DNA of 64,000 nucleotides from Blautia sp. Marseille-P3201T (GTDB taxonomy: Bacteria; Bacillota; Clostridia; Lachnospirales; Lachnospiraceae), in assembly GCF_900120295.1 (NCBI RefSeq), contig NZ_LT635467.1, forward strand, positions 64,158 to 128,157, given 5' to 3'. The notes under the pieces were generated by a model, which saw nothing but the letters and a program-made list of their open reading frames with translations, was not told the origin of the DNA and searched no databases. Position 1 is the first letter of the stretch; each line of letters starts with the position of its first letter. Made by a program: the position numbers and the translations under genes. Positions 53,297 through 62,671 of the stretch are shown here, piece after piece.

Positions 53297-54404
53297 ATCC
53301 ATTCTCCTTTAATACATCATAAAACTTTTGTCCCAACAACTTTTCAAAGATTTCGTCTGCCTTTTCTGCCGGATTAATATCTGCAAATTTTTCAGGATAC
53401 AATACGGAACCTGCATAATATGTATCAGCCAGAGCCATATCCAGGTTTGAAGCACTGGAACGGAAAGAAATCTGAGAATACACTTTTCCTTCCTGTACTG
53501 CCTTTAACTGATTATAATAATCAGGATTTTCTGCATAATGTTGTTTAATCAATTCCATACCATTAAAATCAACAAAAATCACATCCGGATTCCATGCCAG
53601 AACCTGCTCTAAATCGATGTTAAAAGCTCCTGTCTGGTCTGTTTCATTTGCCAGATTTTTAGCATAAATTGCAGAAAACGGTCCATAGTTTGCTTCTGTT
53701 CCCTCAAATCCATGATGCCCCTTAAAACTTACTCCTCCTACATAAACGGTTTCCTTCTCATCTTCCGGAATATCCTTTGTTCTGTTATCTAAATCCTTTT
53801 TTGTGTCCTCTAAGTAAGCAATAAGCTCTTCTGCTCTATCCTCTTTCTGGTAAACCTCTCCCATAATTCGAAAAGTTTCATATACGTTCTCATCCATCAT
53901 CTGGTCACTTCCAGGAATAACAACAACAGGAATTCCTGTCTTTTCCTGAACATCATCCGCATCACAATTTCCCAGTGCAGACATCATAATTACATCAGGA
54001 TCTACTGTAATAATTTCTTCAATGTAGTGCTCCCCATTATTTCCTACTACAGGCAAATCCTTGAATTTATCAAAATTCACATAATTATATGGTCTGGAAA
54101 TACTCTGTTTCTGCTCATAATCTTCCACTCCTACAACCAAATCCTGCGCCTGCATATAGCAGGTATAGCGAAGACTTGTGACGTTCAGACATACAATACT
54201 GTCTACTTCAGCAGGAATTTCCACTTCTCTGTCCATGCTGTCCACAATGGTTCTCTTTCCATCTTTTTCTTCCGTGTTCTGTGCTTCTTTCTTAGTATCA
54301 GTATCTTTATTCTCTGTTTTTGCGCCATTACTTCCACACGCTGCCATTCCTGCTGTCATACATGCTGCGAGAAGCAGTGCCAAAAACCTTGTTCGTCTCT
54401 TCAT
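53265..54404 (-). CDS. ABC substrate-binding lipoprotein (FecB/BtuF type)
   Basis: 379 residues. Signal peptide with lipobox AGMAAC (Cys22), an acidic/Lys-rich linker and two lobes joined by a long helix (TIVDSMDREVEIPAEVDSIV, VDPDVIMMSALGNCD, WNPDVIFVDFNG). Ligand class is iron-siderophore, haem, cobalamin, tungstate/molybdate or similar; FmdE and methyltransferase neighbours do not decide. GAGGAGG precedes the ATG. It is first in a five-gene operon. Confidence 0.9.
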   Translation of the reverse strand: MKRRTRFLALLLAACMTAGMAACGSNGAKTENKDTDTKKEAQNTEEKDGKRTIVDSMDREVEIPAEVDSIVCLNVTSLRYTCYMQAQDLVVGVEDYEQKQSISRPYNYVNFDKFKDLPVVGNNGEHYIEEIITVDPDVIMMSALGNCDADDVQEKTGIPVVVIPGSDQMMDENVYETFRIMGEVYQKEDRAEELIAYLEDTKKDLDNRTKDIPEDEKETVYVGGVSFKGHHGFEGTEANYGPFSAIYAKNLANETDQTGAFNIDLEQVLAWNPDVIFVDFNGMELIKQHYAENPDYYNQLKAVQEGKVYSQISFRSSASNLDMALADTYYAGSVLYPEKFADINPAEKADEIFEKLLGQKFYDVLKENGYEFRQVQIGE

Positions 54405-54547
54405 AATTTATATATCCTCCTCTTTATGTTAAGTCAAACTATGCCTGATGAACTATTCTGTACTTTATTCTGGCATTTTGATATTATTTTATCACATTCT
54501 ATAACTTACACAAGCCTCCCAGGGGGATAATCATTTTATAAAAAGCA

Positions 54548-54597
54548 GAAAAAAATGTTGCATGGAACGAAGCTTAGTTTCTACATTCCATGCAACA
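54548..54597 (-). terminator. Terminator after mutarotase-like gene
   Basis: Perfect 12-bp arms TGTTGCATGGAA / TTCCATGCAACA followed on the minus strand by TTTTTTT. Confidence 0.9.
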
Positions 54598-54603
54598 GCT
54601 CTA

Positions 54604-55482
54604 TTATTTTACAATTTTCACTTTGAAAAATCCTGTGTAATAGCCATCTGGCTTCAAGCTCACCAGATTATCCTGTTTCTCTAAATCTTCTATAATGTCC
54701 TTTCTGGATGGAAGGGAGCTCCACGGCTCAATACATACATAAGGTGCATCTGTACGAGGTCTGTGCCAAATTCCCAAATATCCTAAATTATTAGTCTCCA
54801 TCTCAATTCTTGCATTACCCTTCTCCGATGCAAGCGTCATTTTAGAAGGAACATCCTTTAAAATAATGGCATCGTCATCAAACATATCATGGTGCAGATG
54901 TAATCTTTGCTTATCATCTAAAGTAAAGGCCTCATCCTTACCTGTAACAAAGCAGTCCTCTGACATTCCCACACGCTTCATATCTGTCCCATTTGCAAAC
55001 TCAATAAAGTAATCATCAAAGGATAATTCTTTCTCTATAGGCACCTGAAATCCCGGATGACCTCCAATACCAAAATACATGACTTTTTTATCCTTGTTAG
55101 ACACGCTGTAAGATACTTTTAATTCGTTTTTCAAAAGCTCATACTTTACTTTCAGTTCAAAATGATAAGGATATTGTTTATAAGTTTCTTCACTATCTGT
55201 CAATGAGAACACCATTTTTGTCTGTGTTTTTTCTTTTAATTTCAACACAGTTCTCTTTAAAAAACCATGTGTAGTCATATCGTAGGTTTTACCCTTTAAA
55301 ATATATTTTCCCTGTGTCAGACGGGCAATATAAGGGAACAGGTTAGGGGCACATTCTTTCCAGTATTTTTCATCCCCCTGCCACAAATATTCTTTACCTT
55401 CTGCATCTTTTATAGAGCGCATCTGTGCACCTAAATCCTCTACGGAAACTTCTATTTTATCATTTTTAATTGTGTAAATCAT
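54604..55482 (-). CDS. Aldose 1-epimerase family protein
   Basis: 292 residues of the GalM/LacX-like family (beta-sandwich). IEVSVEDLGAQMRSIKDAEG, the conserved Arg/His in IARLTQGKY and GGHPGFQVP are present, and a Glu in IEPWSSLPSRKD closes the site. This subgroup (LacX-like, DUF4432 relatives) epimerises hexoses or hexose phosphates. The gene is 4 bases after ftsH, so the two are co-transcribed. Confidence 0.88.
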   Translation of the reverse strand: MIYTIKNDKIEVSVEDLGAQMRSIKDAEGKEYLWQGDEKYWKECAPNLFPYIARLTQGKYILKGKTYDMTTHGFLKRTVLKLKEKTQTKMVFSLTDSEETYKQYPYHFELKVKYELLKNELKVSYSVSNKDKKVMYFGIGGHPGFQVPIEKELSFDDYFIEFANGTDMKRVGMSEDCFVTGKDEAFTLDDKQRLHLHHDMFDDDAIILKDVPSKMTLASEKGNARIEMETNNLGYLGIWHRPRTDAPYVCIEPWSSLPSRKDIIEDLEKQDNLVSLKPDGYYTGFFKVKIVK

Positions 55483-55486
55483 TTGC

Positions 55487-57367
55487 TTATTCCTCTGCTA
55501 CATCTTCATTCATGCCAATCCTTGGCTTTGTATTTAAAATCCGCATAAATTCTTCACCTGTAATGGTTTCGTTTTCATACAGGTATTTTGCCAACTCGTG
55601 AAGCTTGGCAATATTATCTTCCAGAATTTTATATGCCTTATCATGCTGTTTCTTTACCAGTTCCACAACTTTCTTATCAATCAAAGTCTGTGTTTCAAAA
55701 GAACATGCCAAAGAGCTGTCTCCTCCCAGATACTGATTTGACATACTTTCCATAGCAACCATATCGAATTCTTCACTCATACCAAAACGGCTGATCATTC
55801 CTCTTGCAATTTTCGTTGCCTGTTCAATATCATTAGATGCTCCTGTTGTTACAGAATGGAAAATTAATTCTTCTGCTGCCCTTCCTCCTGTAAAGGTAGC
55901 AATCTTATTCTCCAGTTCTTCCTTCGACATAAGGAAATGTTCTCCTTCGTCTACCTGCATGGTATAACCCAGCGCACCGGAAGTTCTTGGAATAATTGTA
56001 ATTTTATGCACTGGTGCAGAATTTGTCTGAAGTGCTGCCACAAGAGCATGTCCTACCTCATGATAAGACACAATAAGTTTTTCCTTTTCGGAAAGAACCC
56101 TGCTCTTCTTCTGGTAACCTGCAATAACAACTTCTATACTTTCTTCCATATCTGCCTGTGTTGCAAATTTTCTTCTGTCACGGACTGCTCTAAGAGCTGC
56201 TTCATTTACAATATTTGCCAGCTCTGCACCGGATGCACCGGATGCTGCTTTTGCAATCTCATGGAAATTCACATTATCTGCAATTTTAATTTTTCGGGCA
56301 TGAACTTTTAAGATTTCTTCACGACCTTTCAAATCCGGCAATTCTACCGGAATTCGTCTGTCAAAACGTCCCGGACGAAGAAGCGCTGCATCAAGAGAGT
56401 CCGGTCTATTTGTGGCAGCCAGAATAACAACACCCTTAGAACCATCAAATCCGTCCATCTCCGTAAGCAGCTGGTTTAACGTCTGCTCACGTTCATCATT
56501 ACCACCTATTGCGCTTCCGTCACGTTTCTTTCCAATCGTATCAATTTCATCAATAAATACAATACATGGTGCTTTTTCGTTGGCTTGTTTAAATAAATCT
56601 CTGACCTTTGCCGCACCCATACCTACAAACATCTCTACAAACTCAGAACCTGAAATTGAAAAGAAAGGTACACTCGCCTCACCGGCAACAGCTTTTGCCA
56701 GTAATGTTTTACCAGTACCCGGAGGGCCTACTAAAAGCGCACCTTTTGGCATAGATGCACCAATTTCTTTGTATTTTTCAGGATTATGCAGATAATCCAC
56801 GATTTCTGTAAGCAATTCTTTCGCTTCATCTTCACCTGCTACATCTGAAAATTTAATTCCTGTAGATGAATTTACATAAATTTTAGCATTACTTTTACCA
56901 AAAGTCATTGCCCCGGCTCCGGCTCCGCCACCCATGTTTTTCATCATCTTACGCATAAGCCAACTTCCTAAAAACCACATAAGTACAAAAGGAAGTACCC
57001 ATGTGAGCAAAAGACTCACAAGAGGGTTCATTTTCGTGGGAATTTCCTCAGAAAAGACAACATCTGCTTTGTGCAGTCTATCTACTTCCTGTAAATCAGA
57101 AATACGACCTGTCTTATACACTTGCTCTTTATTATCTTTTCCTTTTTCCACATAGTAAATCACATCCGGTTCCAAAGTAACCTCTGAAATCTTGCCGGCT
57201 TCCAAGTCATCCAAAAATTCATTATAATCAGCTTCCTTAATGCTTCTTTCCGCAATATAAGGAACTACAAATGTATTCAGCAATACTAAGACCAAAAGTA
57301 TTATTCCATAATAAAATAACACCGGTTTCTTAGGAGGCTGTGGTTTTTTCTTTTCTTCAATATCCAT
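55487..57367 (-). CDS. ftsH: ATP-dependent zinc metalloprotease FtsH
   Basis: 626-residue membrane AAA+ protease for quality control. Two N-terminal helices (VLFYYGIILLVLVLLNTFVV and VSLLLTWVLPFVLMWFLGSW), Walker A GPPGTGKT (about 212), Walker B CIVFIDEID, SRH with ATNRPDSLDAALLRPGRFD, and zinc motif HEVGHA (about 434; family usual is HEAGHA). The second ATG (57367) is favoured, since GGAGG lies 8 bases before it; the earlier ATG has no ribosome site. Confidence 0.97.
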   Translation of the reverse strand: MDIEEKKKPQPPKKPVLFYYGIILLVLVLLNTFVVPYIAERSIKEADYNEFLDDLEAGKISEVTLEPDVIYYVEKGKDNKEQVYKTGRISDLQEVDRLHKADVVFSEEIPTKMNPLVSLLLTWVLPFVLMWFLGSWLMRKMMKNMGGGAGAGAMTFGKSNAKIYVNSSTGIKFSDVAGEDEAKELLTEIVDYLHNPEKYKEIGASMPKGALLVGPPGTGKTLLAKAVAGEASVPFFSISGSEFVEMFVGMGAAKVRDLFKQANEKAPCIVFIDEIDTIGKKRDGSAIGGNDEREQTLNQLLTEMDGFDGSKGVVILAATNRPDSLDAALLRPGRFDRRIPVELPDLKGREEILKVHARKIKIADNVNFHEIAKAASGASGAELANIVNEAALRAVRDRRKFATQADMEESIEVVIAGYQKKSRVLSEKEKLIVSYHEVGHALVAALQTNSAPVHKITIIPRTSGALGYTMQVDEGEHFLMSKEELENKIATFTGGRAAEELIFHSVTTGASNDIEQATKIARGMISRFGMSEEFDMVAMESMSNQYLGGDSSLACSFETQTLIDKKVVELVKKQHDKAYKILEDNIAKLHELAKYLYENETITGEEFMRILNTKPRIGMNEDVAEE

Positions 57368-57495
57368 TTCATTATCCTCCATTTTTACATTGTTTCCAAT
57401 GCTTCAGGTTTTGCCCTGTTATATAGACTATACTGCTTCACGTATTATTATGCAATGAAGAAAAGATAGTAATTCTATTAAAAAACAATAAAACT

Positions 57496-58239
57496 CTACT
57501 TGTCATCTCCTGTTAATCGAAGCACAGACTCCATTTCCTCAAGGTCCATATCCAGAAATGCAGCCAACTCCTCCACACTGTACTTCACATCCTCATCTTC
57601 GGTAAGCTCTTTTACCTTTTTTTCCAAATCTCTGACCTTTTCTACCAGAATATTGTCTTCTTTTTTCTGCTGAGCCTGTTCCTCAATAAATAATTTCATG
57701 GTACTTTCAATTTCCCTGACAATCCATTCAGACGGAGCTTCCTGCTCTGAAAGACGCTCCAAAGCTGTCAAAAGTCCCATATTTCCTTCCTGAAGTAAAT
57801 CTCCGAAAAATATATCTTCACGGTTTAATTTCTTTGCAGCTTTTACAATCTCATCTTGATATGCACGGATTAATTTTTCTGTACATTCCTGATTTCCTGC
57901 TAAAAATGCACGAAGCAGTTCCTCTTTTAATAATTCTTCCTCTGTTTCAAAGCCCAAAAGATACTCTTCTAAAAATTCTTTTTCTTCTGAAGTAAGAGGA
58001 ATTTCTGCTGCTGCCTCTTGCACTACTTCTTCCTGTACCGAAGCTTCCGGTGATTTCTCTGCTCCATCTACATGAATACCTTGTATTTCCAAGAAATCAT
58101 AGACCTTCTGTAATTTATCCTGAGTAATGTCATCTCCTTCGAAAAATTTTTCTACTAAAGCTGCCTTTACCTTTTTTCCATTGTTTAAAGCAAGTGTCTG
58201 TACTTCCTTTAATTTATTTTGAAATTCAATAATATCCAT
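57496..58239 (-). CDS. Truncated sigma-70-like protein
   Basis: 247 residues. The N-terminal ~55 residues (ALVEKFFEGDDITQDKLQKV) resemble sigma region 1.1. The middle (LIRAYQDEIVKAAKKLN, DLLQEGNMGLLTALERL) matches sigma region 2.1-2.2, the core-RNA-polymerase-binding part. The -10-recognising region 2.3-2.4 and region 4 are not found; only a helical end (YSVEELAAFLDMDLEEMESV) similar to region 3 or 4 remains. It may bind core RNA polymerase without promoter recognition. AGGAGA precedes the ATG at 58239. Confidence 0.75.
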   Translation of the reverse strand: MDIIEFQNKLKEVQTLALNNGKKVKAALVEKFFEGDDITQDKLQKVYDFLEIQGIHVDGAEKSPEASVQEEVVQEAAAEIPLTSEEKEFLEEYLLGFETEEELLKEELLRAFLAGNQECTEKLIRAYQDEIVKAAKKLNREDIFFGDLLQEGNMGLLTALERLSEQEAPSEWIVREIESTMKLFIEEQAQQKKEDNILVEKVRDLEKKVKELTEDEDVKYSVEELAAFLDMDLEEMESVLRLTGDDK

Positions 58240-58311
58240 TTTACATTCTCCTGTCTTTCTCTTATATTTGAAGTTTAACACAAAGCAGACACTTACACCA
58301 TAGCTTTTCCA

Positions 58312-59247
58312 TCAGCTTTCAAATAATGGTGTAGAATAATAGCGGTCTCCGCTGTCCGGAAGCAATGCCACAATCGTTTTTCCTTTATTTTCCTCACGTT
58401 TTGCCTGTTCAATAGCTGCATACAAAGCTGCGCCGGAGGATATACCCACTAAAATTCCCTCTTTGTGAGCAAAAAGTTTTGCTGTTTCAAAAGACTTTTC
58501 TGCTGTAATCGGCATAATTTCATCATAAATCTGTGTATTTAAAACAGCAGGTACAAATCCGGCGCCAATTCCCTGAATTTTATGAGGTCCCGCTGTACCC
58601 TTTGACAGTACAGGAGAGTCTGACGGCTCTACTGCAACAATCTTCACAGACTTCTTCTTTTCTTTCAAATATCCGCCGATACCTGTAATTGTTCCTCCTG
58701 TTCCTACCCCTGCAACAAAAATATCCACATTTCCATCGGTATCCTCCCAGATTTCCGGACCGGTAGATACCATATGCGCTGCCGGATTTGCCGGATTATC
58801 AAACTGTCCTGCAAGAAAGCTGCCTGAAATCTGCTCTGCAAGCTCCTTCGCTTTCTCAATCGCTCCGGTCATACCCTTCGCCCCTTCTGTAAGAACAATC
58901 TCTGCCCCGTAGGCCTTCAGAATATTTCTTCGCTCCACACTCATAGTCTCAGGCATAGTCAAAATTAACTTGTAGCCTTTCGACGCTGCAATAGAAGCCA
59001 AACCAATTCCTGTATTTCCTGAAGTCGGTTCAATAATCGTTGCGCCCGGTTTCAATTTTCCTTCCTGCTCTGCTGTTAAAATCATATTTTTTGCAATTCG
59101 GTCTTTTACACTTCCTGCCGGGTTTAAGTATTCCAATTTTACAAGGAGTCTGGCTTTTAAATCCAGCATTTTTTCTATATTTGTAGCTTCCATCAATGGT
59201 GTTTTTCCGATAAGCTCCTGTACGTTTCTATATATTTTTTCACCCAT
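58312..59247 (-). CDS. cysK: Cysteine synthase A
   Basis: 311-residue PLP enzyme making cysteine from O-acetylserine and sulfide. The PLP lysine is in NPAGSVKDRIA (about 45), the substrate loop EPTSGNTGIGLA and the phosphate clamp GVGTGGTITGIG are present, and the closing PDSGDRY is complete. AAGGAGG precedes the ATG. It is probably monocistronic. The upstream intergenic region is short and no leader or operator is visible. Confidence 0.97.
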   Translation of the reverse strand: MGEKIYRNVQELIGKTPLMEATNIEKMLDLKARLLVKLEYLNPAGSVKDRIAKNMILTAEQEGKLKPGATIIEPTSGNTGIGLASIAASKGYKLILTMPETMSVERRNILKAYGAEIVLTEGAKGMTGAIEKAKELAEQISGSFLAGQFDNPANPAAHMVSTGPEIWEDTDGNVDIFVAGVGTGGTITGIGGYLKEKKKSVKIVAVEPSDSPVLSKGTAGPHKIQGIGAGFVPAVLNTQIYDEIMPITAEKSFETAKLFAHKEGILVGISSGAALYAAIEQAKREENKGKTIVALLPDSGDRYYSTPLFES

Positions 59248-59311
59248 AATTTTATCCTCCTTTTATATCCGACTATTTTAATAGGAATTATAGGATACTT
59301 GCGTAATCCTG

Positions 59312-60175
59312 TCAAGAAAAACTCTCTTTCTTATAATATAAGGGAGAAATTCCGTAATGCTTCTTAAACAACTTACTAAAATGGTACGCATCCGAATATC
59401 CCACAGCTGCCGCAACCTCTTTTATCGGCTCTTCGGGAGATATTTCTAAAATTTCTTTTGCTTTTTCCATGCGAAGCCGAATTAAATAATTGATAGGAGT
59501 ATCTCCCGTTTCACTTTTAAAAATTTTTGCGATATAAAAGGAGCTTAAATACATATTTGCCGCAATTTGCTCCAGGGATATTTTTTCCTGATAATTTTCT
59601 TCCATATATTTCATAATCTGCTGCACAACATATTTCTTTCCCGTGGATTGAAAAATATATCCTTTGCCTTCCCCTTCCTGCTTTTCCTCTCTCTGTTCTC
59701 TGATAATCATGCACAATGCTTGAATTAAATATGCCTTTAGCATAAAATAACGCCCTGCGCCGCATTCTCTTGCTTCCTTATTCATCGCATTACAAATTTG
59801 AAAAATATTCTTTTTCATCTTGTCTGTCATTTTCATAATCTTTTGGTTGTTCTTAAATAAAGGAAAATATCCACTTTCGCACCCTTTAAAAGAAACTTTG
59901 GAAAATCCAATATAACATTCTTTCAATCCCTCTTTTGAATATCCTGCTCTGCTTCTATGATACGTGCCGGGATTAAGTAAAATCAGATCTCCTTCCTCCA
60001 CTTCATAATTCTTACCATCAATATAAAATCTTCCTCTTCCGCCCATAATAACCGCAAATTCTATAAAATCATGGGCATGATAATTTTCTTCCTCTTCTGT
60101 TCTTGTTGAAACACAGGTAAACAAAAATTCCGGATTTAAGTCTCCCTCTGTAATATCATACATTTCTTTACACAT
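59312..60175 (-). CDS. AraC family transcriptional regulator
   Basis: 287 residues. The N-terminal cupin part has HAHDFIEFAVIMGGRGRFYI and LLNPGTYHRS; the C-terminal part has two HTH units (ISLEQIAANMYLSSFYIAKI and EPIKEVAAAVGYSDAYHFSK). ATG at 60175 is taken because GAGG lies seven bases upstream. It is divergent from the MATE transporter gene at 60327, which it may control. Confidence 0.92.
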   Translation of the reverse strand: MCKEMYDITEGDLNPEFLFTCVSTRTEEEENYHAHDFIEFAVIMGGRGRFYIDGKNYEVEEGDLILLNPGTYHRSRAGYSKEGLKECYIGFSKVSFKGCESGYFPLFKNNQKIMKMTDKMKKNIFQICNAMNKEARECGAGRYFMLKAYLIQALCMIIREQREEKQEGEGKGYIFQSTGKKYVVQQIMKYMEENYQEKISLEQIAANMYLSSFYIAKIFKSETGDTPINYLIRLRMEKAKEILEISPEEPIKEVAAAVGYSDAYHFSKLFKKHYGISPLYYKKESFS

Positions 60176-60326
60176 ACCCTGCCTCACTTTTCTCATCTAT
60201 TTATAACTATACAATATATTACATCTATTTCACAAGAAATTACATTCTACTTTTTTAAAAAATTTTTATAATAGAGCTTATCTCCGATAAAAATAATGAT
60301 TTTTAACAGAAAGGAAGTATTCGCTC

Positions 60327-61652
60327 ATGACAAAAACACTTACAGGGGGAAATCCAGCCAAATTGATTTTTTTCTTCTCTCTCCCACTTATTATCGGAAA
60401 TATATTCCAACAATTTTACAGTATGGCAGACACTTTGATTGTAGGACGCACAATCGGTGTAAATGCACTTGCAGCCGTAGGTTGTACCGGAAGCATTACT
60501 TTTTTAATTCTTGGCTTTGTTCAAGGACTTACCTCCGGCCTATCTATTATTACTTCTCAAAAATTTGGAGCAAAGAACGAAGATGATGTAAGAAAAAGTT
60601 TTGCAGCCAGCATTCTGATCAGCAGTGCTGTAGCAATTATTACAACAATTCTGTCTGTACTGTTGGCACGGCCTTTATTAGAACTTTTGCAGACACCTTC
60701 TGAGATTATTGATGATGCATGGGCATACCTTGTCATTATTTTTTTAGGTATTCCTGCAACTGTTTTGTTCAATCTTTTATCCAATGCGGTTCGAGCATTA
60801 GGTGACAGCAAAACTCCTTTATATTTTCTCATTTTTGCCTGCTGTATAAATATTATACTTGATTTGGTATTTATACTGTATTTTCATCTGGGAGTTGTCG
60901 GCGCCGGCATTGCTACTATACTTTCTCAGCTTTTATCCGGCATTTTATGTATTTTCTTTATTATAAAGAAAGTCCCTATTCTCTGGTTGAAAAAAACAGA
61001 TTTTCAAATGCACTACGAAGTAATTACCTCCCATTTAAGCATTGCCCTTCCAATGGCTTTCCAAATGTCAATTATCGCCATTGGTTCTCTGATGCTGCAA
61101 TTTGCATTAAATGGTTTGGGCGCTGCTTCTGTAGCAGCTTACACTGCTTCACAGAAAATTGAAAGTATTGCAACTATGCCCCTTGGTTCTTTCGGAACAG
61201 CTATGGCAACTTATGCAGCCCAAAATTATGGCGCCGGAAAATTTTCCCGTATTCGAAAAGGCGTTTTTCAATGTATTTTAATGTCCGGCAGTTTCAGTAT
61301 TCTTTCCGGTGCAATCAATGTAATCGCCGGAAGTCAGCTTACCAGTATTTTTGTAGGCTCACAGGAAACAGAAGTTCTTTCCTTGTCTCATACTTATCTG
61401 GTAATCAGCGGATGTTTTTATTTCGCTCTGGCATTATTATTTATTTACCGTTTTACCCTTCAGGGTTTAGGCAAAAGTTTCATACCTACTGTCGCTGGTA
61501 TAATGGAACTAATTATGCGTGCTGTCGGAGCACTCGTTTTAACCGAAGCTTTTAGCTTTGCCGGCGCCTGTGCTTCTAATCCGCTGGCATGGATTGGAGC
61601 CTGTATTCCACTTGCCTGTTCCTATTATAGAACTATGAAAAAATTAAAATAG
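60327..61652 (+). CDS. MATE family efflux transporter
   Basis: 441 residues, about twelve helices, the same family as the gene at 8667 (NIFQQFYSMADTLIVGRTIG, and in the second half LPMAFQMSIIAIGSLMLQFA). GAAAGGAAG precedes the ATG. It is adjacent to a divergent AraC gene and ends in a strong terminator. The substrate is unknown. Confidence 0.94.
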   Translation: MTKTLTGGNPAKLIFFFSLPLIIGNIFQQFYSMADTLIVGRTIGVNALAAVGCTGSITFLILGFVQGLTSGLSIITSQKFGAKNEDDVRKSFAASILISSAVAIITTILSVLLARPLLELLQTPSEIIDDAWAYLVIIFLGIPATVLFNLLSNAVRALGDSKTPLYFLIFACCINIILDLVFILYFHLGVVGAGIATILSQLLSGILCIFFIIKKVPILWLKKTDFQMHYEVITSHLSIALPMAFQMSIIAIGSLMLQFALNGLGAASVAAYTASQKIESIATMPLGSFGTAMATYAAQNYGAGKFSRIRKGVFQCILMSGSFSILSGAINVIAGSQLTSIFVGSQETEVLSLSHTYLVISGCFYFALALLFIYRFTLQGLGKSFIPTVAGIMELIMRAVGALVLTEAFSFAGACASNPLAWIGACIPLACSYYRTMKKLK

Positions 61653-61661
61653 AAACAGAAA

Positions 61662-61708
61662 AAAATTCCGGCTGTGCTAAATTAATACGCAGCCGGAATT
61701 CCCTTTTA
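61662..61708 (+). terminator. Bidirectional terminator
   Basis: Arms AATTCCGGCTGTG / CGCAGCCGGAATT followed by CCCTTTTATTTTTT. It lies between the convergent MATE and hsp20 genes. Confidence 0.88.
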
Positions 61709-61729
61709 TTTTTTAATAACTTTTTCCTC

Positions 61730-62179
61730 TTATCCCTCAATCGCTATATATTTATTTTCTTCCACCTGTTTTGTTGCTTCTTTTGGTACAGTTAATCTCA
61801 AAATTCCATCCTCAAATTTCGCATGAATATCTTCTTGATGAATATTTTCACCAACATAAAAGCTTCTGCTCATTGCACCTGCATAACGCTCTCTGCGAAT
61901 ATAATTGCCCTGTTTATCTGTTTCATCTTTATCCAGACCTTTTGCAGCATTGATGGTCAAATATCCATTTTCCAGTTTTGCTGTTACCTCATCTTTCTTA
62001 AAGCCAGGCAAATCAATATCTAATTCGTAGGTGTTTTCTGTTTCTCTTACATCTGTTTTCATAATATTTTTTTCATTCTTTCCATACAGAGGATTTTTTC
62101 TTCCGAAAAACTCTCTCTCAAACGGACAATCCATAAAGTCATCAAATAAGTTTTCTCCAAAAATACTAGGCATCATCAT
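61730..62179 (-). CDS. hsp20: Small heat-shock protein (Hsp20/alpha-crystallin)
   Basis: 149-residue ATP-independent chaperone that holds unfolded proteins. The alpha-crystallin domain covers about residues 40-145 (MKTDVRETENTYELDIDLPG, GYLTINAAKG, IRRERYAGAMSRSFYVGE, HAKFEDGILRLTVPKE), with the conserved GxLxL-type GILRL. AGGGAG precedes the ATG, which has three Met in a row. A CIRCE-like sequence overlaps its promoter. Confidence 0.95.
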   Translation of the reverse strand: MMMPSIFGENLFDDFMDCPFEREFFGRKNPLYGKNEKNIMKTDVRETENTYELDIDLPGFKKDEVTAKLENGYLTINAAKGLDKDETDKQGNYIRRERYAGAMSRSFYVGENIHQEDIHAKFEDGILRLTVPKEATKQVEENKYIAIEG

Positions 62180-62298
62180 AAGTCATATCTCCCTTCATAT
62201 AAGACAATAGATTTTATTTTAGCACTTTGGAAAATCCAGAGTGTCGATTACATGAACCAATGGATTAGGTCTTTTTCCTTTTCCTTTGTTCTATTTGT

Positions 62299-62327
62299 AA
62301 TATAACACTTATAGTTAGCACTGTCAA
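62299..62327 (-). promoter_or_regulatory. Promoter of hsp20
   Basis: Minus strand: TTGACA, a 17-base spacer and TATATT. It lies about 120 bases before the start codon, leaving a long 5' untranslated leader. Confidence 0.75.
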
Positions 62328-62341
62328 CACCCAGCTGCTAA
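62315..62341. promoter_or_regulatory. CIRCE-like HrcA operator
   Basis: TTAGCACTG-N9-AGCTGCTAA, close to the CIRCE consensus TTAGCACTC-N9-GAGTGCTAA. It overlaps the -35 element of the hsp20 promoter, so repression by HrcA is expected. A weaker related site (TTAGCACTT..AGAGTGTC) is at about 62219-62246 in the leader. Confidence 0.65.
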
Positions 62342-62350
62342 TTTCACAGT

Positions 62351-62370
62351 TTTTTCACAATTGTGATAAA
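62351..62370. promoter_or_regulatory. Palindrome upstream of ferredoxin operon
   Basis: TCACAATTGTGA (62355-62366) within an A/T-symmetrical surround. A TATAAT at 62399-62404 lies downstream. The shape resembles CRP/FNR or Rex-type sites, but the protein that binds is unknown. Confidence 0.5.
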
Positions 62371-62467
62371 ATCACTGAATCTTCACCTTTCTTCCTGGTA
62401 TAATAAATGAAATCATCTGGTATCTTTTGATCCTAAGATTGATTTATTAACTTCAGGAGGTTTTGTT

Positions 62468-62671
62468 ATGGAAAGAAAAAAGCGGAAAGCTTTTATCAAC
62501 ACCAGTGATTGCGTTGCCTGCGGCTGTTGTATAAAAGTATGCCCCAGGAACGCTATGGAAATTTGGAAAGGAATAATGGCAAAAGTTGATTTTTCCAAAT
62601 GCGTAGGATGCGGAAAATGTGCAAAAGAATGTCCTGCTTCTGCAATTGAAATTCAGGAGGTGGTATCATGA
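62468..62671 (+). CDS. Two-cluster 4Fe-4S ferredoxin
   Basis: 67 residues with two complete CxxCxxCxxxCP motifs (CVACGCCIKVCP and CVGCGKCAKECP), so a small 2[4Fe-4S] electron carrier in the cytoplasm. CAGGAGG lies about 7 bases before the ATG. It overlaps the next gene by 4 bases, so it is part of the membrane redox unit that follows. Confidence 0.94.
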   Translation: MERKKRKAFINTSDCVACGCCIKVCPRNAMEIWKGIMAKVDFSKCVGCGKCAKECPASAIEIQEVVS

